A DNA stretch of 64,000 bases from Monosporascus cannonballus. Taxonomy: Eukaryota > Ascomycota > Sordariomycetes > Xylariales. Position 1 is the first letter of the stretch. Each line of letters starts with the position of its first letter. Below, piece after piece: positions 35,620-50,500 of this stretch. The notes below the pieces were generated by a model. It did not search any database, was not told the DNA's origin, and saw only the letters and a list, made by a program, of their open reading frames with translations. Position numbers and translations under genes: made by a program. The DNA lies in assembly GCA_004154925.1 (NCBI GenBank), contig QJNS01000109.1, positions 62,001 to 126,000 of the forward strand. Reading direction: 5' to 3'.

Positions 35620-38600
35620 GTTCTTACGTATTTTTTTATATAAATACCTTTCCCATTTAACTAAATACTGGATTTTACTTTTAATTATTTTAAAATCCAA
35701 TATTTGTTTAATTTCGTATTCGTTAAAATTTTTTTCGAATTCTAAATCTATTTCTAATAAGACGTTTTTGGGTACTAATTTAAGTAAAAAAATATGGAAA
35801 ACAGGGTATATTCTTATGTTTTTAAATAACGATAATCAATAATTAATTTTAGAAATAATTTTATCGATTTTAAATAAAGTAAACTTTTTAAAATTAAATT
35901 TATTATTAAATTTTTTATTTTAATTTATAAAATATTCGAAATTACGTTTTGTTTCTGGCATAATAAATAAATTTTATTTTCTTTCGTTAAAATTAATCCT
36001 TTAATTCTTTTCTTATTATAATATTAAATTATCCGTTATTATAAAAATCGTAATTTATTTTAAAAACAAGTTTAAATTATTTTAATTTTTGTTATTAATA
36101 TCTTTATTTTTAAAATAATTATAATAATTTTTGATACTTTATTAAACAGTTATTTAAATCGTTTTATTTTTGCGTTATATCTATATATAATTATATAAAA
36201 AAATACGTTTATATCCTTATTAATAAATATATTATAAACGATTTGTATTAATAATAAAAACTTTATTTAATTATTTTGCTAATAATTAACGTAATTTTAT
36301 AAATATTATTTTAGGATCTGGTTTAATTTTTCAATTTGGCCATCCGTTTAGAAATAATATGTTATTAAAAACTTAAATTTAATATTAATTTATTTAAAAA
36401 AGTTAATGCCGAATTTTAAAGTAAATAACGTATTTTAATTTAAAACAATTTTTTTAAATATCTTATATTTATTAAGATATTATTTAATAAAAACGTAAGC
36501 CAATTATTTTGCCGTTATATTTCCTTTAAAAGGTAAAAAATACTTATATTTGGTAAATCTGTTAATAATTACCTATATTCCGTTATATTCGACTTTAATA
36601 ATGAGGTTTTTAAATAAAAATAAGTTAATAATAAAATTCTAAATTATAATATTTTATATTTTGTTAGGAATATCGATAAGTTATAATAGCCCGTAAAGCT
36701 TATAACGTATTACCTTAGCCTTATTATAAACGTTATAATTTTTAATAATTATTTTAACCATACGGCGTAACTTAGGGAAATCGTATTTTTCTTATAACCG
36801 TCAAATGGTTTTAAAAATTCTTTAATATTTATGTAATAAGTTCTTATAAAATTCCTTTACGAATTATTCTTATTAATCTTTGGGAACATAAATTTTACTA
36901 TAATATAATAATTAATTTTTGGGTTATTTTTTTAATTATTAAATTTCCTTTTATTTTTTTATATCGTAAAAATTCCGGAACCGTATCAAAAATTTGGTAA
37001 TTAGTTTTTTTATTATTTTACATAAATATACAATTTTATACTTATTATATTATAACATTTGCATATTTTTTTTAAGGAATTTTGGAATCGTAATTTCTTT
37101 TATAACTAAAAATATCCGTTTAAATATTTTTTTTCCTTTAATATGATATATCTTAAAATTAAATCTAAATAAAAAAATCGATTATTTTTTATATCGTTTA
37201 TTTAATTTTTAGGCTTTTATAAATCGCATAAAACTTTTATAATTAAAGTAAATATCGAAAAATTCTTTTGTTCCGTTAAAGAAAAATATCTATTCCTTAA
37301 AAGCATTAATAATTACTAATAATGTTTTGTCGTAAATTTAATATTTAAGTTTTATATTTCGGAATATTTTAAAGTAATATATTATTAAATATTATTTGCC
37401 ATTATTTTTTTATTATTTCAAAATTGCGTCCAAGATATATTCGGAAATATTTATTTTTAATTATTTCGTTTTATTTAAATTTAGCATCTTTACGATAAAT
37501 CCGTTAATAATTATTTTTTTTAATTCCCGGAACGTTTTTTTTGTTTTTTTAAAAATTCGAATTTTTTTCCAACGTATTTCTTAATAATAAATTTCGTTAA
37601 AAATTTAATTATATTTTTATATCCCTTAATTAAACCGCATATGTAACCCGTAAATCCTAAGATTTATCGGATATTTATAACGATCGCCTTATTAAAAATA
37701 AATTAATCCTTAATTATTTCTAATTTAAAACATTAAATTTAAATTTAGATTAATATAAAAATAAATCTTAAAAAATTTAATTTCTGGATATATTATATAT
37801 TTTTGGCAAAGTTAATTCGAATATTATTTTTATTTAAAGTTTTAAATATTTAAATAATATATTTTTTGTATTTTTTTAAAATTTCGGAATAAATAAGAAT
37901 TTTGTCAAAATAAACAAATATAAATTTATCCAAGAATTATCAAAAAGTAATTATTACCAAGCTTTAAAAACTGGCAAAAACGTTAATAAATTTTATAAGC
38001 ATTATTTTATATTCGTAAAATTCATATATTATTTTAAATACCGTTTTCCATTTTTTTCCTTTAATTATTTTAATATAAAAATAATTATCGTAAAAATTAA
38101 ACGTTATAAATTATTTAATTTTACTAGTATTTTCCTTTAAGGTATTTATAAAAATTAAAAAATATCCATTTTTAATTATAATATTATTTAATTATTTATA
38201 ATCGATTATTTTTCGGTAAATCAAATTTTTATCTTTATTAATTTTTTATTTATTATCCTTAATTTTTAATATTATAAAAATTAAGTATCCGGCGGAAAAG
38301 TTAAAAAATTAGATATATTCTTTTTTTAAATTAAGTTATATATTTTTCCATAAGGCCTTTAACTTTTTAAGGTTTATATGGTAAATTTTATAAAACGTAA
38401 AATAATATCCTTTTTTAATAAGTATCCGGTAATCCTATTAATTATATAATAATAATTCGTAATTTTCTTTATTTTTAAATAATTTTTTAAATCTTTAATA
38501 TTCCGGAGGTATTATTAAGATTTAATTAAAGATCTGTATTTCCTTAATAATATAATAAATTTTTCGATTATCCTTTTTTAATATTTTATCCCAAAAAATG

Positions 38601-39750
38601 TTTATTTTTTTAAATTAATCCTTAAGTTATTAAAATAAAGTTAAAATATTTTTAGGATAATGTTATATCCGGAGATATCGGCGATATCTAACGAAATATA
38701 TTTTTGATATTTTTGAATTTGTATTAAAAATTTTTCTATTTTTCGGAGAATTCGTCCGTTTTCGTAAGTAAATAAACTGCCGTTTACCGTACGTAATTTG
38801 TAAAACTTTAATTTATATTTCCAAAAAATTTAATATCTTTTTATTATTACGGAAAAAATAAAATTATTTTTTGTTCCGGAATTAATTATGGCCTTAAATA
38901 TTTTGCTTTTATATCGGAAAAGGATTTTAATTTGGTTACATATTCCTTTTATTATTTCGCATATGGTTTTATCGGTTAAAAATTTTTAATATTTTATTTT
39001 CGAAGGCCTTTATAATTTTTTAATTTTTAATAATTTCTGATTTAAGTAAACCTTTATTTGCAAACTTTTTTAACAGCATATTTAATATATTAATCGTTTT
39101 TATACTAAAATCATATTTTCTTACCATATTTATATTAAGGCTTTAAAATTTAATTGTTTTCTTAATTTACCCTTTTATTCCGTATTTTCCGAATTATGGG
39201 ATTAAAAAAGTAAATTTTTAAAAAAATATTCCCATATTTAGGAGTTCGTATTAAATAAAAAATATCAGGAAATAATATAAGTATTTTTACAATATAACTT
39301 TTTGATTCCGTTTTAATTCGAGATATAAGTAATAAAATTTAAAATATTTTGGTTATTAGAAAATTTTAATATATCGGCATTTATTATTTGGTTCGGTAAA
39401 AATCTTATTATTCCATCCGGGTCAAAAATTATTATTTTTTTTAGTTTTAAAATAAATAAAATAATTATTTTAATAACAAATAATAAAATATAATAAGTCG
39501 TAAAAATTTATTAATAATATTTTTTTATAAATAATACATTTTAAAAACTTATAAAATTTTGGGAATAATTATTTATAACTGTTAATATTTAATCGAAATT
39601 AACCGTTCTTTATATGAATTTTATATTTCTGGGAATTAAAAAAATATTAATATTTTAATTTTATAGTTATCTTAGAATTATTTATCTTAGATAATATTTG
39701 TAAGTTTTAATTTTAAAGTTTTAATAAATAAAATAATTTTTATATTTTAA
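35620..39750 (-). pseudogene. RT1-b pol
   Basis: Minus-strand relic of the same polyprotein as RT1-a: chromodomain near 35770-35640, integrase at about 36300-36850, RNase H near 37150-37400, and the RT box read as YFDKILIYS at 37901-37912, with the second Asp changed to Lys. The protease side is near 38650. The open plus-strand frame at 37396-37584 is its shadow. Inactive. Confidence 0.82.
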
Positions 39751-39799
39751 GTTATCGTTTTAAATTTAAATAATTATAATAATAATGAATTTTGGCTGG

Positions 39800-41130
39800 A
39801 AGAAAATCGAATTAATTTTTTTCTTTTTTTTTCTACCTTATTATCGGTTTTTTATTTAACCGTTTTAGCTTTTTTTTAAGGTTAAAAGTTTTTTCTTTTT
39901 TTACAATCCTTTTTAGCAAAAAAACGATATTCGCTTTTAAAATACCCTTTTTTGCTATAATTAAAATATTTTAGTTTAAACTTATTTTTTTCAGGTTTTT
40001 TCGACACAAAATTTATTTTCTTTTAAAGTTTACTTTTGTTTTTTTAATTTAATTACGGAAAATTTTATTATTACCTTATTTATCGGTTCTTTTTTTCTCG
40101 AAATACCGATTAAAAGTTCGCTAATTAATAATAATAACCTTATTTATATATTTTGCAAAAAATTTAATTTTAAATTTTGTATATAATTTATTTTTAATTT
40201 AAAACTTTAAATTATTATAATAAGAATAAAATAATACGTTTTTTGATAAATTTGAAATAACGGTTAAATAATTAAATTTTATCGTATATTTAAATATTAA
40301 TTTGATTTAATAAAAAAATGAAATTACTTAGTAACGTTTTATTTCTTATCGGGATTACCGAATAAAACGCGTATTTTTTTTTTCAAAATTTTCGTAATCG
40401 TTAAAAATATAATTAATAAAAATTAAAAATTCCTTTAAATATTTTTTAAACTAATTCGTTAAAATAAGTTTAAATTATTAGCAAATTCGTTTAATTAATA
40501 ATTAAAAAATAATAATTATTTTTTAATATTTTTCCGGCAAAAAGCTTTTATAAAATTTAAAATAAAACTTTATTTAAATCAAAAATCCATTAAGGTTTTT
40601 TAATCCGTCGTAAGGTTTAAGAAAAATTAGCTTATAACTTTTAATATCTGGTATTCCGTAATAACCAAAAGGTAAAATAATTTTTTCCCGTATCTGAATT
40701 ATGTCGAATAATAATAGAATTGAAACTTTTTTTTGCGTTTATCTTAGGTCCAGCAAAAGGGGTCAATAACCGGCCTTTTAGCTTCACCTTTTAAAAAATC
40801 TAAATTAAAAAAAGCTGGTTTTTTTCCTTTTATAAGCCAAATATTTTTTTTTCTTAGGATTTAAACTTTTATTATCAGGGCATTTAATTTTTTTTGCAAT
40901 AAATTTTTTTAATATTCGGCCCCATACTTTTCTTTAACTTTTTCTTTAAGCATTTTTTTTAACTTCTTTTCTTAAACTTTAATAATATCCATAAGGGCCG
41001 GGGTAAATTATTATTTAGGTTATAAGGATAACGGGCCTCCTTAAGATTAAGTTATAAAAAATACCATATTATTAATTAATTAAAAGATTTCTTTAATAAG
41101 AAATAAATTATTAAATCTTATTAATAATAT
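39800..41130 (-). pseudogene. RT1-b gag
   Basis: Minus strand. The zinc knuckle lies near 39985-39935, read as YFNYSKKGYFKSEYRFFAKK with Cys and His changed to Tyr. The capsid part runs to about 40750 and a charged N-terminal part to about 41000. Counterpart of 14100-15269. Confidence 0.72.
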
Positions 41131-41274
41131 TTTACTGGCCAATAACGGAAATTATATATATTATTTATTTTCTGAATATTATCTTATATTATCGTTTATA
41201 TTAAATTTAAAAAAGTTTATATTTTAATTAGGCGGTAAATTATTTATTATTTATCAATTAAAAAATTATTAAAA

Positions 41275-41692
41275 TTTAATGAACTTATTATATATCCATT
41301 TAAAAATATATATAATATCCGAAAAAGATTTTAATTTATAAATAATAATAAAATAAAGAATAATTTAATATATTTATTAAAGAAATTTCAAAATATTCCT
41401 TTCTTAATTAAAAAACGGTATAATTACCTTTAATTAAAAACTTAAATTAATAGTTAAAAAGCAAAAATTAAATAAATATTATTTACATAAAAAACTGATT
41501 TATTATATATTTTAAATTCCCAAAATAAGTATATCGTAAATTTATATAATCTATGTAATCTAATCCCAGATCACCTAGATTATTTAGATCACATTAATAG
41601 CTAAGCCTTTCGTCCGGAGTTTAGCCGTAACAGGCCCGCGCTAGGCCTTAAGGGTTGGTCTCTTTAAGATAGGAACCCCTGTTCCTGTAACA
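41275..41692 (-). repeat. RT1-b 5' LTR (right copy)
   Basis: The inner (left) two thirds are heavily mutated. The outer 130 bp, ending GTTCCTGTAACA, are close to the unmutated RT1-a 5' LTR start. Confidence 0.9.
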
Positions 41693-41697
41693 GTTAT

Positions 41698-44400
41698 TAA
41701 TTAGCCTAAGAAAGTCGGCAAGTTATATCGGAAATATAAGTTTATAAAGATAAAAATGATTAATAAATTGCTTTATTAAATAAATAACATTTTTATGAAA
41801 ATTCGAATTAAAATTATCCTTAAAGATATCGTTATTTAGAATAAAATAATTAAAAATATATTAAAAACCTTTAAGTTATAGGATCTAAAGTAAATACGAA
41901 TTATTAAGAATTAATTAAGAATATTAAAAAAGCAGGTTTAACGTAATATATTTAATTAGATTTATAAGTATTATTTAGAACATATTATTAAAATTTACGA
42001 TGTTGTTAAAAAAACCAAATTCAAAAGCAAAATTATAAGTAAGGACGAATATACCGAAAACTTATTAAAGGGACTTTTAATTAATTATTTCGAAAAATTT
42101 TTAATAACTTATTTATAAAGTTTGAAAATTTATATGTAACGCCTTGTAATAACGCCGCGATATTAATTAAAAATTGGGTTTTTAATAAAGCTGGGTTAAT
42201 TAAATACGAAGGACAAAAATAACCATTAAATACCGTTTATTTCGACTATAATTAACTAAAGAAAGTACGATAATAAAACCCTAAGCCTATTTAATAAAAT
42301 AATCCTAAACTTAAATATTCTTTATCGATAAAACGTAATCAGATATTGGAAATTATTAATATTTTATAAAAGTTAAAAATTATCAAATATAATAAATATA
42401 AAACTTTAACGCTTTTAAAATAAATAAAAAATCGTAAAATTGCCCGGTTATCGTAATATTATGTACCTTAAGCCAGGAACCGCCATGGGTACAATATAAT
42501 AATATTAATTTATCGATTAATATAATAAACGTTTAACCGGATACTTTTAGCAAAATAAAGTTTTATCGTAAAAAAGGTATTTATCCAAATAATTATCGAA
42601 ATTGCGAAAAATAATTTGGCAATTTTGAAAAAAAAATATATTGATTTTGCAATAAATAAAAATATGTAATATATACGTACAGGCTGTTTTTAAATATAAA
42701 AGAAATCGGTTTAATTCCGCTTAATAATAATTAATATATAATTTTTTTCGGGTTTGAAACAGATTAATTTAATATAAGTATAATATAATTCCCGATAATA
42801 TTCCAGAATTAAACGATCGATAAAGGGATTTTTATTTAAGAGTTGTTTTTAAAATAAATATATAATTTGCCTAATTTCCTTAATTATTTTAAGGATAAAA
42901 TAAAATATTATAATTACCGATTAAAAATCTTTAAAAAATTAGGAAAATCCAAACTTAATGCTAACCAGGATTTTACCCGTCCTAATACCCCGGACGTACC
43001 TTATTTTACGATAATCCTAAAACTTAATTAACCGAAATTTATTATTAATTAAAACCGTATTATTAAAATTAATATATTTTGTTTTGTTATAAAAAACAAT
43101 AAGCTATTTTATAAAAAAACACCTTTAATTAATTAACTTCAAAGCGATTTCGTTAAAAATAAAAATATTGGGTATTTTAAGGAAATCCGCGCGTTAAAGG
43201 TCGATATAAATAATTAGCTTTTAATACTTATTAATATTATGTTAATTAAGTAACCTGGTAAAAAAAAAAGTACCGGCGAATCTATAAAAATAAATAAAGT
43301 CGACAATAACAATCTTATATAAAACGGACCCTTATTTATAAATGCCGAAATAAAAATACAACCTAATTATATGCTTACTTATAATAAATTAATTAATAGG
43401 TAATTAATAAAATATTAAGGAATCAAAATTTACGAAAATACGAAAAAGAAAATTCGAAATTACTTAATCGAAATTAATTAAGATTTACCCAGACTTTAAT
43501 AAAACTTTTAAAATTTTTATGGCTGTAAAAGCTCTAAAAGTATTAAATCGCAGAAATAAAAAAATAATTAAGATAATAAAGGTAAAGGTCCGCGGCTTTA
43601 TACTTATTAAACCGTAATAAACGCCTAAAATCCTAATTATAAATATTAAATATAAACCAGAAAATAAAATAAAGTTAATATTTTGTCCGTATAATAATGT
43701 AATCCGATCGAATATATTATTCTGTTATTTCGATTTGTTATTAAAATTAATTTAAAAAAAACCTAATTAATAATATTATCGATACCGGAACCGAATCGAA
43801 TATTATAATATTATTATATGTTAAAAAATATAGATTAATAATACGATAAATACGGATTTTTTATAAGATTTAATTCCGGAAAAAGGACCAAATTTAAAAA
43901 CATAATTAAGGTTCAAATTTAATTAATTAATTAATTATTTATTATTTCCCTTTTTATTATGGACAACAACTACGCAATATAGCTATTAATATTAGGACTT
44001 AATTTTATGGCGAAATCGAAAATAATATTAAATATGGACCCAAAAATAATAAAAAGAATTTTAAAATTCGGTCCGATAAAAATCATTATTTTTTTAATAC
44101 CGACAGAATAAGTTAATTACAATATCCGCGCAGATAATCAACTTGAAATAATATAGCCGGTAAACTTATAAGCCGTCTTATTAACGCAAATAAGCTTAAT
44201 AACAATAAAACAAATAAACCTGTTATAAGCCTTTATATATTTTTGATTCGGAGAACGTTCTTTAATTAAAAACATAAAACGATTTAAGAAATTATAAGAG
44301 ATAAATTAAATTTTGGAAACAAAATCGTAAGATAGTTCGGTAACGAACAGTTAATATATGCGTTATATAGAATTTTGTAAAAAAAGATATGCGATAATAT
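41698..44400 (+). pseudogene. RT4-a gag/protease region, heavily mutated
   Basis: This lies between RT1-b and the recognisable reverse transcriptase. Fragments of plus-strand fr‌ames are seen, but no zinc knuckle or protease motif could be fixed with confidence. It is assigned to RT4-a only by position. Confidence 0.45.
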
Positions 44401-47400
44401 TAAAAAAAAAGAAAAAAAAAACAATTTAGATTAATATTATATATAAGCCTAAATAAAAAAAATGTAATTTTTATTAATAATATATTACCCGATAAATCGT
44501 TGATATTTGAGGATTTAAATTAAAAAGTTAAGGAATTCGAAAAAGCTATACAAACGATTAAAAAATAAGGAAATATTCCAGATAAACCTGGTATATTATT
44601 AATAGTATTATTTCCCAGGTTTATTTCGATATCCCGCAGGATTCGATTAACCGAAAAAAAACTAAGGCTTTACTTAATTAAAATAATAATAGGTTTACCC
44701 GTATGAAAAAAGTTTTTTTAAAAAGATGTTATTTCGAAAAAAAGTTGTCTTAAGATAAAATTAGTAAAAGTATAGTTAAATTAAAAAGATTATCGTACTT
44801 TCTTACGAAATTAATTTTTTTAATAAAGTATAATAAGTTAAAAATATTACGGTATTAATTAATATAAAGGATAAATTAATTGACGTATTATAAATATATA
44901 TTAAAAAAGAAATATTTAAATAATTATATATTATGTACCGAAAACCTAATATTTTATAAAAAAAAATAACAGTTTACGATTAATTAATATTGTAACAAAA
45001 CTAAACGTTATTACCTTACGGAATGTATTTATGCCGGAAAACTATGACGAATCTTTTGCAAATTTCGCCATATATTTTTTAATTTCTTTTTCGGATCTTT
45101 TTGGATATAATTAAGTTATTTAATTTCTGTTAACAAAAATATAATAACGTTTATAATACCGTTAGGATTATTTCGATATATTATTATGCCTATAAGATTT
45201 ACCAATTTTGTAATTTATTTTTATCGCGTAAACGAAAAAATCTTTTATAATTTAATACCCGAAATCGCGCGGTTATTCGTAAATATCGTCAATATTAAAA
45301 AATTAAAAACGCGACATGATAATATTGAAATTTCCCCCGGAATTCGACGGTTCGTTTTTTAATATATTATTAACAAAAATAAAAGCCTTTTTAACTACGA
45401 ATTTGCCAAAGTTACGATTAATATATAAAAGTCCTAATAGTATTGCGAATTTGCAATTATAATTAAATATTTTTGCAATACGAATAATTATTAACCAAAT
45501 ATAATTAAAATAATAAAAATTCGGGAAATTTATCCTTATAAAAACGTATTGGAAGTTAGAACTTTTTTAAAAATTACCATTATTATGGGATATTTATTAT
45601 GTATTATATTATTAAGGCGGAATTTTTTACCCATTTATTCCGTAAAAATAAGCCTTTTATTTAGGGCCTTAATTAAAAGCATATTATGGAAATACTTAAG
45701 ACGGAATTTACGAGGGTTTTAACTCTAATTATTATTAATTATAACCCCGAAATAAAAGAAATTATTATAAGGACAAATTCGTACGGATAAAATTTCGGAG
45801 GAATATTAAATTAAATAATTAATAACGTAAAATATTTGGCGCATTATAAAAATAATATTTAAGAAAAAGCCAAATTAAGTTACGGTATCATTAAATTAAA
45901 ATAATAAATTATTTTTAAAATTTTAAGGCGATTTCGAAATTATATTTATAATATTTAATTTACGCTGAAAATTAATATTAAAATATTCGTTATATAAATT
46001 AATAACTTTATAAATTTATTATTTAATATTTTATAAATTCGTTAAATTACGTAAATTAAGTTTTTCGATTTTGAGATTAACTATGTTTTTAATAAAAAAA
46101 ATACGGCCGTTAATAGATTATTAAAATATTTAACCGCGCTTTTTAACGAGTTAAACGATTAATAAAAAGGAAAAATTAATAACTTTATTAATATTTAACT
46201 AAACGTTATTCGGTTAAATTTTATAACCGAAATAACCTAAATAAAAAAGGAAAAATTTTTAATTAAAATTTAATTTAAACGGTTACAAAAATACGTAAAA
46301 CTTTTAACGATATTAAAATTTCTTAATCGATTATCGGAAATAATAATAAAAAAACGAATAATATTTAAAACCGAAGCCTTAAAATATTTTATTTAAGATA
46401 ATATTTTATGGTGTAAAGTAAAAAAGCAATATGGTAATTGTAAAGTTGTCGACAGCAAAAAGGAACGCCTAATAATAATTAAATAATATTACGAGAATTA
46501 CGGTTATAAAAAACGGGATATGATTTATTAATATATAATTGCTTTATATTATTGGCATAATATATATAGGTATGTACGAAAAGTAATTTTTATTTGCGTT
46601 CTATACTAAAAAACTATTAATCTAATTTTCGAAAAAAATTATAATTTTTCAGATTTTTTAAATATTACAGTTATTAAAGTTATTAATATTTAATTTATGC
46701 TAAACGACGACAGGTATAAGGCGATTATCAAAACCCGATATAAATTATCCGGATATTTCGAAATTAAAGCTTTATATACGGTTACTTTTACAGTAATCAA
46801 AAAGTTCTTAAACGCATATATTTTTTATTAATACGAAATTTCGGTTAAAATTAAAATCGACGAAAATTTTAAAAATAAGGGAAAAGTTATTAAAGTTTGC
46901 AAAATATTTGGGATTAAACGAAACGTTAAAACTATATATATTATTTAACGATAAAGATTAATCAAAAAAAGATATATCCCGAACGTTAAAAAATTAATAA
47001 AAATAACTAAAGGTACGAATAAAAAAAGGGTTAAGTTTTTACCTAAAATAATATTTACAAATAATATTATTATACAAAGTTATGGTTTTAATCTTCATAA
47101 ATTATTGTACGGCTAGAAAACCCTTTTACCGATCGAGATTATGATATCGATATAAAGGATTATAATATAAGATTTTAATATAATAAAAAAAGATTTGATT
47201 ATATAACGAATTAAATTATTAGAATGTAAAGCCGATAATATTATTAAAATAATTAAGGTAAATATTACATAACGTCGTAAAATTATTTAATTAATTAATT
47301 AAAAATATAAAAATAAAATAAGGATTTTGCTTTTAAAAGATAATACTTTAGTATTATTTTATGATATATTACGATATATTAATATATTTAAAGGAATAAA

Positions 47401-47550
47401 GCTAAATTATTTATCGATAAAACCGTATTTAATTAATAATTTAATTAATTAAAATATTTATTGTTTGAAAAAAAGTAATAATATATTATTAAGGAGAATT
47501 TTTTGTATTAATAAATTAAAGTAATTTATTAAGGATAAAAAATATTAGAA
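44400..47550 (+). pseudogene. RT4-a pol (RT, RNase H, integrase)
   Basis: The RT is of the fungal gypsy type with a VDD box. IIMPIRFTNFVIYFYRVNEK is followed by FYNLIPEIARLFVNIVNIKK, where VDD has become VNI at 45279-45287, then TRHDNIEISPGIRRFV. RNase H shows EIIIRTNSYG and YLAHYKN, KLSYGIIKLK and FRNYIYNI (about 45760-45960). The integrase C-terminal side shows LLPIEIMISI at about 47122-47150. The polymerase tail (DILRYINIFKG, LNYLSIKPYLI, FCINKLK) is near 47370-47520. Inactive. Confidence 0.78.
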
Positions 47551-50500
47551 ACCGGTTAACTTATAAAAGGATAATTAGATAAAATTATTATTTAACGAAC
47601 TTAATTAAGAGTACGATATTACGAACAAAATGTTAAATAGTATAAATATTAAGTTACCGGAAAATTGGTAATTTAAAAATTTAAAACCAGTTAAAATAAA
47701 TATTAAAATTTAAATATTAAATAGATAATTAAAAAGTTATATAATTATAGAAAATAATGGCATATACGAAATTAATTAATCGGATAAACGGAGAAATCTA
47801 TTGCGGTTATTGGCAAAGTATTAATATATAAAAAGAAATACCAATTTATATTTTTACTAAATTTTTAAAACCGGTAAGATATTAAGGCAACGATTTATCC
47901 GAATTTTTTATAACATTGCGAACTTTAGTTATATAACGGGAATTAACAAACTTTTTTTTAATTAAACGTTAAAAAAAACCGTTATTAAATTCGTGGAAAC
48001 CTTTATAATTCAATTTATAAATATCTAATTTAATTTACGGTTTTTATGTAAAATGCGTTAAAAATCCTTAAATTAATTATTTTTAAATATAAAATTATAT
48101 TTATCGATCGATCCGATATAATTATTATAGGTATTTTTCGCGAAATTAAAAAATAATATATATCCGAAAAATAAAAATATTCCGTAATTTTTAGGTAATT
48201 TAAAACGTAATAACGTTTTTTATAAAGTTCGTAAAGTTTTAAATTAAATATTTTAAAAGTTTAAATAAATAACTTATTTACGTATCGAAAGTTTTTAATA
48301 AGATATATTTTAAGTTAATTTTAAGAATTAGCGCGGATAATTTTAATAAATATGGTTTTTATTCCGGGTTTGCTTTTAAAAGGTAATATTTTAATAATTA
48401 GCAACTGGGCGTTAGCAGTTTCCTAAAAATTGGTACCGGTAATTTGCTATTTCAAAAACCGATTAATAACGAAACCGGAAGTAAACGAAACAAATATTAT
48501 TTTAAATATTTATTATTAATTAAGATAAAATAAGTTATAATAAAAAATAACTTATTTTGAAATATGTGGAAGTAATATAAATAATAATTACGTTATTATT
48601 CCAAATATCAATTATATGTTAAAATATAAAAAAAGAAATGTTAACGGAAATTTGATCTGTTAATATTAATAAATGGACCAGGGAATTGGTTAATAATTTT
48701 TGGATTAAGAGAAATCGATAAATTTAAGGATAAAGAAGATTTTTTAGTATTAATAATAAGTATTGCCATTATTAATTAATAATCCTTAAAAAAACTGTTC
48801 GACGGTACCTAAAATTAAGGAAATAGCCGGATTATTTTCGATAGATTATTATACTTTTTGTTAGCGATAATAAGGTTTGGGCAAAAGTGAATTATTTATA
48901 ATTAGAGTTATAAGAAAAAGGTAATTATTATTTTTAATAATATTACGAAATTGATATCCTAAAAAAGGATGTAATTCGAATATAAAAGCTTAACGATATA
49001 TGGGATTTTGATTTTTACGAATATCGGAAGGGTTAATCGGAAATTTATTATTATGTTAAAGTTAAAAAGCTAAAAGTTTGTTTACCTTACGGATGGAAGG
49101 TTTAATAAATATAGAATATTTTGAAGTTTTAAGGACGTAATAACGATATGTCAAAAGATAATTAAGGTTTTGGAGATTTTGATTATATTAAATTTAACCG
49201 GTTTTAACAATATCGGAAATATTATTTTTAGTTAAAAAATAACTTATTTGCTTAATTAGTTTTTTTAGTATTCTTATTAATACGGGAATTTTAATATTTG
49301 GAAGGTTTTGACGGTTTGGAAATGTTTATAATAAACCGATTAAATATATTAAATAGAAAAAAGGATGTATATAAATATAGATATCGATATATGTAAATAA
49401 AAAATAAATATTATTAATAAAAAAAATAAGGGGATTATTTAAAGATTAAAGCTTAAAAAAATACAAAAATAATAATATTTATAAATATTTAATCGGAGAC
49501 GATAATAACGTATAATATTTTTGTTGATAATATTAAATGAAAATTTTTAGGAATTTTTTCGGCGTACCAGAATTTTTTTTTAAAAAATAATTAAGAGCAG
49601 TAAATATCGATTAATTGCTGTTATTTTTATTATTGTTAGTAAAAAGTTTTTAATATTATATTAATTTTATAATTTATTAATTAAATTTTATATTTATTTA
49701 TTTATATTACAATTTTGTATTTGTTATATATCCGGATTTTATTATATATATTATGGTATCGACGTTGCTAAAAAAGTAATCCAAAAAATTAATTCGGATT
49801 AATCCCTAATTAAATCTTAAGAAAATAAATTAATTTAGGTTTAATAAATTAAATAAAACTGCAAATATTACGGTTTTAGCTACGTCAAAATTTGAGAAAA
49901 TATTAAAAAAGTTATACGGCGATATTTCATTTTATATTTTTATATTCCGTCTTAATCGGAAAGTTAATTTTAATTAATTAATACCTAATATATTGTATAA
50001 TTAAGAAGAAAATTGCCTTTAAAACCATTTTAAAATGTTATTAAATTTCGAAAATAATCCGGACTTATAGCATAATGTTATAATTGAATTATTTTGGAGA
50101 ACTATTATTTTTATTATCGGCGAAAAATATTTTCAATTAGAATATATTACGGTATTAATATATGTATTTTCGCGTAAGGCCATAAAAATAAGTTGGTATG
50201 CATTTTCGAAACCGGTTATTTTATTATTTAAAAATATTATACGTTATTAAATAAAAAAATTATTATTCGTAATTTAAATTTTAATTACGTTTGGACGATA
50301 ATTTACGATATTATTTATATTAATGAAATTAAGGGATATAAGTATTAAATTAACTTTTTGCATATTCGATTAAAATATATTCTTATAATATTTGATAATA
50401 CTTTTTTAAACGATCGAATTAAAAAGATATTAAAGTTTTACCGATAAAAATAAAAATAAAATAGTTTTAATAATTTAGTTATATATATTAACACAATTAA

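Larger units (their letters stand above)
34405..41692 (-). mobile_element. RT1-b, complete Ty3/gypsy chromovirus copy
   Basis: LTRs at 34405-34821 and 41275-41692 are of the same family as RT1-a. The target duplication GTTAT is exact (34400-34404 and 41693-41697). Gag is at the right, pol in the middle and an antisense frame at the left, all in inverted order relative to RT1-a. It is inserted in RT4-a. RIP stops throughout. Confidence 0.92.

Noticed and set aside
37396..37584. Plus-strand open frame inside RT1-b
   Set aside because: Shadow of the minus-strand pol; the same shadow recurs at 56583-56834 in RT1-c.
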